Shown here: in pieces, positions 44,867 through 54,242 of the stretch
Position numbering within the stretch: position 1 is the stretch's first letter
Layout of the letters: each line of letters begins with the position of its first letter
NCBI RefSeq assembly: GCF_007752135.1
Contig: NZ_CP036298.1
Span: 6,626,501-6,690,500 of the forward strand
Source: Aureliella helgolandensis
GTDB lineage: Bacteria > Planctomycetota > Planctomycetia > Pirellulales > Pirellulaceae
Direction: 5' to 3'
Length of the DNA: 64,000 bases
Notes under the pieces: model-generated
Seen by the model: the letters and a program-made list of their open reading frames with translations, nothing else
Told to the model about the DNA's origin: nothing
Database searches by the model: none
Position numbers and translations under genes: made by a program

Positions 44867-45628
44867 CTAGTCAAAAACCAGCGTACCGAACTTTTTGAAT
44901 TCGTGAAAACTTGGCCCAACACGTGCCCAATCCCAGGCAGTTTCCTGGTCGTTATCATAATCAACGCGATAGAAGTTTGCGCGCCAGCGGGTTCCAGCGA
45001 CCGGCGGAACGTTGTCGAGTGGTTCGAGCAATGCGTAGGGAATGAAAACCTCCGCGCGCCAACCGCTTACTTTCGCCATTGATTCATTGCTACCGCCACT
45101 AGCCGAAACCTTTTTTTGAATCTTGCGATCTCCCTCGTAATGCCAAGGACGCCAGCCCAGGAAGCGTCCTTCCAAGTTGGGGATCAGGATGGGCAACTCG
45201 AATCCAAGTGGCGAGATTTCATATTCGAAGTAGACCGAGTGTTTTTCGCTGGTCCAAAAGAAGCATTCGAATACGTCTTCGTTCCACAAATCAAGAAAAT
45301 CCTCCTGCATCGTGGCCGTCAGTTTCTGGTCACTCCCATCAAAGAGAACGTAGACTCCCGTGGAGGAATACAGCATTTTAAAACGCGCCGAGTAGTCATG
45401 CTTGCCTCCAGGCCGACGCCGCAGGTCGACCCAATCAGCAGCCTGCCAAGCCGTCGCATCTCCTTTGCCCGTTATGGAAAAATCCTCGCAGCTTTTAACT
45501 TTCAAACTTGGCGAAGCCTCATCGGCTGCCCCCGCAACATTGCTCAGCAGGCCGGCAGTTAGGAGACATGCGCACATCCCCAATCGATAAAAACTCGAGT
45601 TCTTTTTCGTCGACTTGGTTTGACTCAT
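44867..45628 (-). CDS. Secreted CBM9-like carbohydrate-binding protein
   Basis: This 253-residue protein has a signal peptide (LGMCACLLTAGLLSNVAGAA) and a GGGAGC ribosome binding site. The single beta-sandwich domain fits family 9-like carbohydrate-binding modules: GDATAWQAADWVDL, RFKMLYSSTGVYVLFDGSD, LWNEDVFECFFW, YFEYEISP and WRAEVFIPYALL. Such stand-alone modules are common in planctomycetes and probably bind sugars outside the cell. With the amidohydrolase downstream and the symporter gene divergent on the other side, it may serve uptake or processing of a sugar-containing compound. No enzyme activity is expected. Confidence 0.8.
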   Translation of the reverse strand: MSQTKSTKKNSSFYRLGMCACLLTAGLLSNVAGAADEASPSLKVKSCEDFSITGKGDATAWQAADWVDLRRRPGGKHDYSARFKMLYSSTGVYVLFDGSDQKLTATMQEDFLDLWNEDVFECFFWTSEKHSVYFEYEISPLGFELPILIPNLEGRFLGWRPWHYEGDRKIQKKVSASGGSNESMAKVSGWRAEVFIPYALLEPLDNVPPVAGTRWRANFYRVDYDNDQETAWDWARVGPSFHEFKKFGTLVFD

Positions 45629-45958
45629 GCGAGTGCTCCCTAGCTGTATCTAATTGGTTGAAAGTGATCTTAGGTTTTGATAGAAGTGCAACTTGGGCAT
45701 GGGCCTACTGGTCCAAACACAAGGGGCGATAGGCAGACTCCCTCGCAGTCATTGCCAGGAAGCGCGGTGGTCGCATTGCGTCGTGGGTCCCCGTCCGATG
45801 CATGGACTGCCACGCGAATTGACGACTGCGTAGAGCTTACCCAAGAAGTTTGTGCCAATGGGGCACCGGTCCAGTGGAAGCCCAGCATTTCTGGTATTCT
45901 GTTCCAACCTGCCCACAATTCTCTGCATTCTCAACTCCCCGTTTAAAAATATTTGAAG
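45629..45958. other. Divergent spacer between CBM9 and symporter genes
   Basis: About 330 bp with no supported gene. It should contain two divergent promoters, which I cannot place with confidence. Confidence 0.4.
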
Positions 45959-47626
45959 ATGCTCGTTGCTGCCAGCCTACTGACGATTCCCGACTACATT
46001 GTGATCGGGCTGTATTTGCTCGGCACCGTTCTTTTTGGCTTCGCCATTGGCATGCGTCTCAAGACCGGTACAGACTTTTTTCTGGGAGGGCGGCAGCTAC
46101 CATGGTGGGCGATCGGCATGTCCTTAGTGGCCACCGATATCGGCGGTACAGACATCATCGGGGTAGGGGGAGCCGCCTACACCTATGGCTTGGCAGTCTC
46201 CAATTTCGAATGGATCGGATGTGTTCCGGCCATGATTCTCGGGGCCTTTATCTTCATCCCCTTCCTGTACCGCACGGGTGTGAACACAATCCCCGAATTC
46301 TTGGAGCGACGCTACAACGCCGGGGTGCGCTCGGTAATTGCAATCTGCTGGTTGCTGTTCATGGCTTGCAACTTAGGCATCATGCTGCTCGCTTCGGCGA
46401 AAATGATGTCAGCGGTTTTTGGTTGGGATGAAACGGTCTGCATCCTCGTCACCGCAGTCCTCGTGGGAGGCTACACCCTGGTGGGCGGCCTAGCTGCGGT
46501 CGTGTACACAGACATGGTTCAGTGTGCTGTGATGATTCTTGGGTGCTTGACCATCCTAGTTTTAGGATTGATTGAAGTGGGTGGAATCGGCGAGCTGCAG
46601 TCGAGGCTACGAGATGCACGCGAGCGGCAAGCAAGTGAAGCAAGTAGCCCGTTGGCAGTGGAATCAGCGCAAGTGGAGCAGACGAGCGACGACCAGTCGC
46701 AAGACGATCCGATGAAGCTGATTTTACCGGTCGACACGCGCACGCCATTTCCATGGCCGGGCATCTATTTTGGCTTGGCGTTGATCCTCAGTCCCGCCTA
46801 CTGGATTGGCAATCAAGCGATCGTGCAGCGGGCTCTGGGGGCGCGGAGCGAATTTGAAGCCAAAGCGTCCTATGTCTGGGGAGCTGTCCTCAAGAACGTG
46901 ATTCCTTTGATCGTCGCCGTTCCAGGGCTGATCGCAATTGCCCTATTGCCCGATCTTCCAGACGGCGATTCCGCCATCCCCAGTCTAGTTGGAGTCCTGT
47001 TGCCGGTTGGCGTGCGGGGATTGTTCGTCGCGGCATTCTTAGCCGCCCTGATGTCAAGTATCGATTCGTACCTCAACTCGGCCGCGACCATCGTCTCGTA
47101 CGATCTCTACAAACGATTCCTCCACCCGCAGGTCACCGACGAAAGATTGCTGTTCGTGGGACGAGCAACCACGCTGGCCTTAGTGATGTGGGCCGTCGCT
47201 TTTGCCTTCCTGCTGACCACGATGAGCGAGAACTCGGGGATCTACGGCATCTTCCAAACCTTGATGGCATTTTTCCAAGGTCCCGCGTTCGCCGTTTTAC
47301 TGCTCGGCATCCTATGGCGGCGGGCAACCGGCATGGCTGCCCTGGTGGGACTCCTCTGCGGCATCCTCACCTCGATCACCCTCTATGCCCTGAACCAACC
47401 GCTGGTCTACCAGGCACTTGGCTGGGAACCACTCTTCAAAATCCAGGAACCGTTCCTGTACTTCTCAATTTGGGCATTCCTGGTAACCGCCCTGGTCCTG
47501 GCCGTACTCAGTCTGCTCGGTCGCCCCAACACGGCCGCACAACTCGCTTGCGTAGTGCAATGGCGTTCCTCCCCCGAACGTCCGGCCAAAGGCGATCGAT
47601 CCCCTCAGGAAGGAGTTGCCCAATGA
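45959..47626 (+). CDS. Sodium:solute symporter (SSS family)
   Basis: The ATG at 45959 gives 555 residues; a TTG two codons upstream is possible. There are about 13 hydrophobic helices. DFFLGGRQLPWWAIGMSLVA and TDIIGVGGAAYTYG match the first helices of sodium/solute symporters. GGLAAVVYTDMVQ (helix 5) and FVAAFLAALMSSIDSYLNSA (the helix 8 sodium-site serines) are also typical. A hydrophilic Gln/Ser-rich loop (about 215-265) is an insertion. It imports a solute, probably a sugar or organic acid, with Na+. The stop codon overlaps the start of the following small gene (ATGA). Confidence 0.9.
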   Translation: MLVAASLLTIPDYIVIGLYLLGTVLFGFAIGMRLKTGTDFFLGGRQLPWWAIGMSLVATDIGGTDIIGVGGAAYTYGLAVSNFEWIGCVPAMILGAFIFIPFLYRTGVNTIPEFLERRYNAGVRSVIAICWLLFMACNLGIMLLASAKMMSAVFGWDETVCILVTAVLVGGYTLVGGLAAVVYTDMVQCAVMILGCLTILVLGLIEVGGIGELQSRLRDARERQASEASSPLAVESAQVEQTSDDQSQDDPMKLILPVDTRTPFPWPGIYFGLALILSPAYWIGNQAIVQRALGARSEFEAKASYVWGAVLKNVIPLIVAVPGLIAIALLPDLPDGDSAIPSLVGVLLPVGVRGLFVAAFLAALMSSIDSYLNSAATIVSYDLYKRFLHPQVTDERLLFVGRATTLALVMWAVAFAFLLTTMSENSGIYGIFQTLMAFFQGPAFAVLLLGILWRRATGMAALVGLLCGILTSITLYALNQPLVYQALGWEPLFKIQEPFLYFSIWAFLVTALVLAVLSLLGRPNTAAQLACVVQWRSSPERPAKGDRSPQEGVAQ

Positions 47627-47856
47627 CACCTTTGCATTCCTTCGGAGAGTTCCTGCGTCAGACACTGATGCTCGTTCCGCTGTCTTGGGTCCGAGTTCTG
47701 TTCGTGGGGAGCCTAATTCTGTTGCTAATCTGGGTTCTGTGTTTGCCGAAATCGGTAACAACTCCCCCCGAAGGCACCCAGCGTTGGGATGCAAACCTCA
47801 AACTGAGTGCCGCGCTGGCACTTGTTATTCAAATATTGATCTATGCCATGTTGTAG
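47623..47856 (+). CDS. 77-residue membrane protein overlapping the symporter gene
   Basis: This small gene starts at ATG 47623, within the ATGA overlap with the symporter stop, after AGGAAGGAG. The product has two hydrophobic helices (VRVLFVGSLILLLIWVLCLP and AALALVIQILIYAML) separated by a polar loop with Pro and Trp. No family is recognised. The overlap and strong ribosome binding site show translational coupling, so it may be a small accessory subunit or stabiliser of the symporter. That role is inferred from position only. Confidence 0.7.
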   Translation: MTPLHSFGEFLRQTLMLVPLSWVRVLFVGSLILLLIWVLCLPKSVTTPPEGTQRWDANLKLSAALALVIQILIYAML

Positions 47857-47931
47857 AGCGTTACGGTTTTGGACGGGATGCACTAAGATTGCAGGTGCCT
47901 TACGTCATTCCGTCCTAGAAGCTCACGAAGC

Positions 47932-49728
47932 ATGAAACATATCCGTAATTTCTGTATTATTGCACACATTGACCACGGTAAGTCAACGTTGGCAGATCGT
48001 CTGATCCAGGCTTGCGGCGGAGTTACGCAGCGGGATTTCCACGATCAAATGCTCGATTCTATGGATATCGAGCGTGAACGTGGAATCACGATTAAGAGCA
48101 ATACCGTTACGCTAGCGTATAAGACCGCCGACGGGCAGGAATACCTGCTGAATCTGATCGACACACCCGGTCACGTCGATTTTTCCCACGAAGTGCGCCG
48201 CTCGCTGATGGCCTGCGAAGGTGCCTTGATCGTGGTCGATGCGTCGCAGGGAGTCGAGGCGCAGACGGTTGCCAACCTCTACCTAGCCCTCGAATACGAC
48301 CTGACCCTGCTGCCAGTCATCAATAAAATTGACCTGCCTGCCGCCGATGTTGATCGTGTGCGCGAGGAAATCGACTCCGACCTCGGCCTCGATCCGTTTG
48401 CCGCCATCCCGGTCTCCGCCAAAACAGGTGTGGGCATCGACAAAGTGCTCGCCGGCATCGTCGACCACTTGCCGCCTCCCAAGGGGGATCCCAACGCACC
48501 GCTCAAAGCCCTCGTGTTCGACGCGCACTTCGACAAATTCCGAGGGGTGATTTTGCAGTGCCGGGTTATGGAGGGTACCCTCAAGCCGCGCGATGTCATC
48601 CACTTCATGCACTCCGACCATGACTACAAAGTCGATGAATTGGGATACAACCAATTCAAGCTGGTCCCCAAACCCCAACTCAGCGCGGGTGAAGTGGGCT
48701 ACATCGTCGCCGGGGTCAAGAGTGTTCAAGACATCGAGATCGGCGATACGATCACACTCCTAGACAACCCAGCTAGCGAGCCGATTCCCGGTTACCAAGA
48801 AGCCAAGCAAGTGGTCTTCTCCTCGGTCTATCCGATGAGTACCGATGAGTACCCGGATCTGGCCAAAGCGCTCGACAAACTGGCGATCAACGACGCGGCA
48901 CTGACGTACGAGAAAGACAGCTCCGCCGCTCTTGGATTCGGGTTCCGCTGCGGCTTCTTAGGCCTGCTCCACCTGGATGTGGTCCAAGAGCGTCTCCAGC
49001 GTGAATTCAACCTCGGCTTGGTCATCTCCGCCCCCTCGGTCCAGTACTGCCTCACGTTGAAAGACGAGTCCACGCTCAACGTCGACAATCCCAGCAATTG
49101 GCCCGACCCGTCCAATATTGAATCCGCAACCGAACCGTACATCAAAGCGACGATTATCATCCCCGAAGAGTTCGTGGGCCCGGTCATGGAGCTCTGTCGC
49201 GAACATCGTTCGGAGAGTCAAACGATGAACTACCTCACCGCGGATCGTGTGGAGATTACGAGCGAAATGCCGCTCGGCGAAGTCTTGTTCGAGTTCTACG
49301 GCAAGCTGAAGATGATTACTCGCGGTTACGGCTCGTTCGATTATACGCCGATCGAATACCGGCCAACCGATGTGGTGAAAGTCGACATTTTGGTCAACAA
49401 GGAACCGGTGGATGCATTTTCCTATCTAGTCCATCGCGACAAGGCTCGCACGCGGGCCTTGCACTACTGCGAGCAACTCGCGGAAGCCATCCCGCGTCAC
49501 CAATTTAAGATCCCCATTCAGGGAGCCATTGGTGGTTCAATCATTGCCCGTGCCACCATCCAGCCCTACCGCAAGGATGTGACCGCCAAACTCTACGGTG
49601 GAGACGTCACGCGGAAGAAAAAGCTGCTGGAGAAGCAGAAGAAGGGCAAGGCTAAGATGAAGCAGTTCGGCAGCGTAAACATCCCTCAAGAAGCGTTCGT
49701 CTCTGTCCTGCGAGCAGAAAAAGACTAG
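47932..49728 (+). CDS. lepA: Elongation factor 4 (LepA), back-translocating ribosomal GTPase
   Basis: A 598-residue protein of standard LepA length. The GTPase domain has IIAHIDHGKSTLADRL (G1), RERGITIKSNTV (G2), LIDTPGHVDF (G3), NKIDLP (G4) and VSAKTGVG (G5). LepA hallmarks are RCGFLGLLHLDVVQERL and the C-terminal end KLYGGDVTRKKKLLEKQKKG followed by MKQFGSVNIPQEAF. It binds stalled ribosomes and promotes correct translocation or assembly under stress. The stop codon TAG lies inside the target-site sequence of the IS1380 insertion, and the gene remains intact. Confidence 0.97.
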   Translation: MKHIRNFCIIAHIDHGKSTLADRLIQACGGVTQRDFHDQMLDSMDIERERGITIKSNTVTLAYKTADGQEYLLNLIDTPGHVDFSHEVRRSLMACEGALIVVDASQGVEAQTVANLYLALEYDLTLLPVINKIDLPAADVDRVREEIDSDLGLDPFAAIPVSAKTGVGIDKVLAGIVDHLPPPKGDPNAPLKALVFDAHFDKFRGVILQCRVMEGTLKPRDVIHFMHSDHDYKVDELGYNQFKLVPKPQLSAGEVGYIVAGVKSVQDIEIGDTITLLDNPASEPIPGYQEAKQVVFSSVYPMSTDEYPDLAKALDKLAINDAALTYEKDSSAALGFGFRCGFLGLLHLDVVQERLQREFNLGLVISAPSVQYCLTLKDESTLNVDNPSNWPDPSNIESATEPYIKATIIIPEEFVGPVMELCREHRSESQTMNYLTADRVEITSEMPLGEVLFEFYGKLKMITRGYGSFDYTPIEYRPTDVVKVDILVNKEPVDAFSYLVHRDKARTRALHYCEQLAEAIPRHQFKIPIQGAIGGSIIARATIQPYRKDVTAKLYGGDVTRKKKLLEKQKKGKAKMKQFGSVNIPQEAFVSVLRAEKD

Positions 49729-49729
49729 T

Positions 49730-51570
49730 CCTTAAATAAGTATATGCCGGATGTGTTTTGGGCAGTTGGTGGAGGCGCAGCGGCGATCTGCTGGCGGGAC
49801 CAGCGGGGGATTTTTCGGTCGTGAATTTCAGGCATCGGTCGGTCAGGTGCCCTGCGGGCGGTTTGAGGCTGGCGGCGGTACTGAGGCTTACATACCTCAG
49901 CTTCGTGATTTCGGCACTCACTCAAGCGCGAAGCGAACCCAGCGATTGAACACATGCAGAGATTCGCTCCATGACAACAGACGGACCACCAACTGCCGTC
50001 CACTGCGAACGATCTGTGCCGGAAGTCGCACGAACTGTTCTACGAATTGTTTGAACTCCATGCGGATCACAGCCCGACCTTCTTGCTTGTGTTGCTCACG
50101 CCAGCGTCCGTTTATCGGAACGCTCAATCCGATCCACGCTTTCAAGTTCCACGACAGGGCCGTCATCACCATGTAAGCCCAATTCGATTCCAGGTTGTCC
50201 ACCGGCGCGTGGAGCGCCCGGCACTGATTTAACTGAGCCAAGATGTTCTCTTGGTCACAGCGATCGTTGCTGGCATACACAACGTCATTGGTGCTGAGCA
50301 CATCGCCCGCTTCGTTGGTCAGGTAGAAGAAGTACAGACAGTCGTCGAACAATCGACCCTGCTTGGTGACTTCTAGTTCTTTGCAAAGGATCACTAAGCG
50401 GTAGGTCTCTTTGCAATCGGTGGGGCTGTAAGGAACCTCGGTGACCCACTCTGAAGTCAGACGCTTGTTGGGGTAGCCACGCAGCTGGACAATCTGTTCT
50501 TTCACGTTCTCAGGACGGTCTCGGTCAGGTGTATTCGGGGCGTATTTGGGCGAGCGAGGCAACTGCTTCCAAGCGTCAATTTGCACGTTTTCCGCGATAT
50601 CGACGAGTCCCGGGTAGGCCTTCATGCCAAAGGTGAACTTCACGCCTGCCCGGTGCCAGCGGTCCAGATGAATCGTTTGAGTGAACGCGGTGTCGCCTCG
50701 CAGAACGATTCGGCGAAAGCCTGCCTGGCGACAAAGCGAGATCGCCGTGTCGGCTTGCTCGGCTGCGCCTTCTTGGCTGGGACGATTGCCGCTACGGTTG
50801 ACCAGGCGTAAAGCTTCGCCCGTTTCGGCCAACGTTATCACCAACGGATGGTAACCCCAGATGCCTTTGTAGCTGATGTCCATTCCCTCTTTGCACTGAC
50901 CGGTTGTTTCGACGATCGTGCCATCCATCTCGATGGTCGCTTGATCGAAGAACGCATTGTCTTGTTGTTGCCAGATATCCAAGCGAACTTGATCGAAGGC
51001 ATCTTGCAAACGATTAATATGATAGGGATCGAATCGGCGACAGAAGTCTCCTGCGGTGGTTGGATCGGGGATCCTTTCGGCTCCGATCGAATCGAGAAAT
51101 GACTCATCGTTGCGGCGCAGTTCAATGTCCTCCAAGCAAGTTCCTCCGCAGAGCGCGTTATAAGCCAAATTCAAAACATGATCGGATTCATGATAGGGGC
51201 GATGGATTTTGAACAAGTGCAAGGCATCGTCGATCCGTTTCGGCAGTCCGATCTTCTTTGCGAATCGATGGATGGCGGCGACGCCCCCGTAGGCGGTCCC
51301 GCCTGCTTTTTGTGCCAGCTCATACGCAATCTTGTCCCCTTTGAGCATGGGGTGTCCGCGATCGTGAGCAGCCGAATTCTGTAACCTGTTCTTGATACGT
51401 CGTTTGCGTTTTCGAATCAAATCTGCTTTAATCGTCTTCACTCGAAATCTCCATCGTGGTTAGCGAGCGGCTTGTTGGGCTGGTGAAAAAAGACCAACAA
51501 ACTGCAGGATATTTCGAGTTTTTTTATGCGCAAATGCTCCGCCAAGCAAGTGGAGTACGCTTGTTTAAGG
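49730..51570. mobile_element. IS1380-family insertion sequence, complete
   Basis: The ends are inverted repeats CCTTAAATAAG (49730-49740) and CTTGTTTAAGG (51560-51570), with one mismatch. They are flanked by ACTAGT on both sides (49724-49729 and 51571-51576). Because ACTAGT is palindromic, the true duplication could instead be the inner 4-bp CTAG with the ends one base longer. The element is about 1.84 kb and carries one intact transposase gene. Insertion happened at the lepA stop codon, which the duplication preserves. Confidence 0.85.
49918..51441 (-). CDS. IS1380-family DDE transposase
   Basis: The 507-residue protein is full length for IS1380. The first 70 residues are basic and helical. 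FFDQATIEMDGTIVE (about 168-182) carries the first catalytic Asp, RRIVLRGDTAFTQ (about 243-255) the second, and the Glu is expected in the ESNWAYMVMTALSWNLKAWI region, matching the Y-(2)-R-(3)-E-(6)-K-like area of DDE_Tnp_1. No frameshift is seen, and the terminal repeats and target duplication are intact, so it may be active. It is transcribed towards lepA. Confidence 0.9.
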   Translation of the reverse strand: MKTIKADLIRKRKRRIKNRLQNSAAHDRGHPMLKGDKIAYELAQKAGGTAYGGVAAIHRFAKKIGLPKRIDDALHLFKIHRPYHESDHVLNLAYNALCGGTCLEDIELRRNDESFLDSIGAERIPDPTTAGDFCRRFDPYHINRLQDAFDQVRLDIWQQQDNAFFDQATIEMDGTIVETTGQCKEGMDISYKGIWGYHPLVITLAETGEALRLVNRSGNRPSQEGAAEQADTAISLCRQAGFRRIVLRGDTAFTQTIHLDRWHRAGVKFTFGMKAYPGLVDIAENVQIDAWKQLPRSPKYAPNTPDRDRPENVKEQIVQLRGYPNKRLTSEWVTEVPYSPTDCKETYRLVILCKELEVTKQGRLFDDCLYFFYLTNEAGDVLSTNDVVYASNDRCDQENILAQLNQCRALHAPVDNLESNWAYMVMTALSWNLKAWIGLSVPINGRWREQHKQEGRAVIRMEFKQFVEQFVRLPAQIVRSGRQLVVRLLSWSESLHVFNRWVRFALE

Positions 51571-51588
51571 ACTAGTGCAACGCTTCGT

Positions 51589-52285
51589 GGACTGCTGCGA
51601 CTCGTCGCAGCTTTCTTGCCCCGCAACCAAACGACTGCAGACCAAAGCAAGCGACTCCCCAGCCCTCTAGCCTCCCAGCACTCCCAAGCCCGGAAGAACA
51701 CTACCAGCTGCCCCCAAGCACCCGCTCGGTGGCCTAACAACCCCCCACCAAATCACCACTCCAAAGCGACGACAAGTCATCGCACTCCACATTTGGACTG
51801 CTGCGACTCGTCGTAGCTTTCTTGCCCCGCAACCAAACGACTGCAGACCAGACAAAGTGACTCCCCAGCCCTCTAGCTTCCCAGCACTCCCAAGCCCGGA
51901 AAAACACTACCAGCTGCCCCCAAGCACCCGCTCGGTGGCCTAACAACCCCCACCACATCACCACTCCAAAGCGACGACAAGTCATCGCACTCCACATATG
52001 GACTGCTGCGACTCGTCGTAGCTTTCTTGCCCCGCAACCAAACGTATTCTGCCCAGACCCAAACGTATTCTGCCCAGACAAAGTGACTCCCCTGGCCGCC
52101 TGATTCTCAGTAAGTCTTAGTGAGAAAGAGCCCGGAAGAAAACTCTCGGCAGCTCCCAAGCACCCGCTCGGTGGCCTAACAACCCCCACCACATCACCAC
52201 TCCAAAGCGACGACAAGTCATCGCACTCCACATTTGGACTGCTGCGACTTGTCGCAGCTTTCTTGCCCGGCAACCAAACGGCTCC
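51589..52285 (+). repeat. Tandem repeat array 4: three units of 205-236 bp plus a partial unit
   Basis: H2 blocks begin at 51589, 51795, 52000 and 52236. The third unit is longer because a short block around 52042-52078 is duplicated in tandem. H1 is GCGACGAC-AA-GTCATCGC in all units. Before the IS1380 insertion the array lay about 12 bp after the lepA stop, and it ends about 20 bp from the convergent DUF808 stop. Confidence 0.9.
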
Positions 52286-52306
52286 AGACCAGACGACAAT
52301 CTTTAT

Positions 52307-53290
52307 TCACTGCCCCGATGCCTTGGCAGTAGTATCCTTCGGCTTGCGAAAGTACTGGATAAGGTTGAACACCGACAAACAAGCGGCTCCACCGGCGAGC
52401 CCCACGAGTCCATTGAGTACCATGCCTACTAAACCAGACAACAAGCCCCCCAGCGATTCCATTTCCGCCAGCGGATGCAGAATTGCCTCTACGGCATGAT
52501 GCAGTGCGGGAACTCCGTGGACGAGAATCCCACCTCCCACCAAAAACATGGCGGTCGTTCCGGCGATCGATAGGAATTTCATCAGGTAGGGTGCAGAGAC
52601 TAGGATGCCATATCCCACTCGCTGTTGCAGCGTTAGCTTGGCAGGTGACGTCGAGTCTGTGGAAGAATTTGGAGAGCGAATTAGCCGTGCGCCCAAGTCA
52701 TCCAACTTGACGATTCCAGCCACCAAACCATAAACACCGACGGTCATCAGCAGTGAGATGGCGACCAACACCGCCAAGCGTGTGTAGAAGGGGGAGTCCG
52801 CCACGGTACCTAGGGTAATTACGACGATTTCTGCCGAGAGAATAAAATCCGTTCGGATTGCTCCACGGATCTTCCCTTTCTCCAAGGCGACCATGTCGAC
52901 ATTCGGATCGGACAGGGCGTTCAGCACCTCTTGATGGTGAGCTTCATCCTCCTTGCGGTGCAAGCATTTGTGCGCCAGTTTCTCACACCCCTCAAAGCAC
53001 AAGAACAACCCGCCGATAATCAATAGCGGAGTAATGGACCAAGGGGCCAAGGCGCTGAGAGCTAGGGCAATGGGGACGAGGATGCATTTGTTGAGCAACG
53101 ATCCTTTCGCTACGCCCCACACCACGGGCAACTCACGACTCGCGTCGACTCCCGTCACCTGCTGCGCATTGAGCGCGAGATCATCTCCCAACACTCCGGC
53201 TGTCTTCTTGGCGGCGACTTTCGTCAACAGAGCGATATCATCGAGAATGGTAGCAATGTCGTCGAGCAACATTAGAAGACCACTGGCCAT
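52307..53290 (-). CDS. DUF808-family inner-membrane protein
   Basis: A 327-residue protein starting [20 protein letters not shown], the conserved DUF808 N-terminus. [33 protein letters not shown] and [17 protein letters not shown] are also family signatures. About six hydrophobic helices are visible. Functions of this family (YedI in E. coli) are not known. The 3' end lies against array 4 and the 5' end faces a long repeat-filled spacer. The C-terminal tail after residue 315 is polar. Confidence 0.9.
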   Translation of the reverse strand: MASGLLMLLDDIATILDDIALLTKVAAKKTAGVLGDDLALNAQQVTGVDASRELPVVWGVAKGSLLNKCILVPIALALSALAPWSITPLLIIGGLFLCFEGCEKLAHKCLHRKEDEAHHQEVLNALSDPNVDMVALEKGKIRGAIRTDFILSAEIVVITLGTVADSPFYTRLAVLVAISLLMTVGVYGLVAGIVKLDDLGARLIRSPNSSTDSTSPAKLTLQQRVGYGILVSAPYLMKFLSIAGTTAMFLVGGGILVHGVPALHHAVEAILHPLAEMESLGGLLSGLVGMVLNGLVGLAGGAACLSVFNLIQYFRKPKDTTAKASGQ

Positions 53291-53486
53291 ATGCTTTTGA
53301 TCCTAAAAGCGTGTTGTAGTGCAATGTAAAGCAGTGGTCTTTATACCTAAGATCTCCCCGCGTGACATGACCGTTATCGAACGTGGAGCCAAGGGGTTGC
53401 GACGACCGCAAGTCTGCAACTCGCAGATGGATCGGCTCTTGCAACCACGGATTGTCCGACCCGACAGCAGACGATGCTGTGAAGAA

Positions 53487-53835
53487 TTACAACCGCGAAA
53501 TATGCGAAAGACGCGACAGAAAGAGAGGGCAGGGGCGTTCCTGCGGCAGCACTTGTCCGCATCCACTTTCGCGTATCCAGCGTCTTTCGCGGTTATCCTC
53601 CCCCCGTTTCTAGAAACCACGATTCAGCTGCCCAGGAATATCTCACGGTGAATCACGGAGCCCCCAACGCTAGCTGCCTGTTTGAACGTCGAACCAAGGG
53701 CATTTTAGCCCGACTGCGACGGTAGTACCCTAAATCACTCGGCAGCAGGAACACCCAGCCTTGCTCACGCAGCGGGTTACGATTTGAGAGCAGGGACCAA
53801 AGCAGGAACACTCATTCCTTGCACTCGCAGGAGGG
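53487..53835. repeat. Dispersed repeat family B, copy 1
   Basis: A stretch of about 350 bp recurs from 53957 onwards with clear similarity. It begins with a long imperfect hairpin: AACCGCGAAA at 53491-53500 is the reverse complement of 53585-53594, with further pairing inside. The rest has GAACGTCGAACCAAGGG-like and GCTCACGCAGCGGGTTACG blocks. No credible coding sequence. Positions 53291-53486 before it show a weaker related stretch. Confidence 0.8.
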
Positions 53836-54242
53836 GTGCGATGGGTGTGCTTACTGCGGCACCCAGGCTGCCCGACGAAGTCGTGTCTGAGCCTCGGAAC
53901 GCCAAGCCTGCAATACTCCCAAGAGGCACCGACACTAGCCCTCGGCAGAATAAGAGTTACAACCGCGAAATATGCGAAAGACACGAAAGGAAGAGAGGGC
54001 AGCGTCGTTCGAGCAGTAGCATTCGACCCCATCCACTTTCGCGTATTTTGCGTCTTTCGCGGTTATCCTTCCCCCGTTTCTAGATGCAACCTTCAGCTGC
54101 CCAGGAATACCCACGGTGAATCGCGGAGTACCCAACGCTAGCTGCCTGTTGAACATCGAACCAAGGGAGCTTTCGGCCCCTACTGCAAAGGTAGCACCCT
54201 CAACCGCTCGGCAGCGGGAACACCCATCCTTGCTCACGCAGC

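Noticed and set aside
51589-52285. Integron attC-like cassette array
   Set aside because: The paired hairpins at gene 3' ends recall attC sites, but units carry no genes between them, no conserved attC core (GTTRRRY) is evident and no integron integrase is seen in the window.
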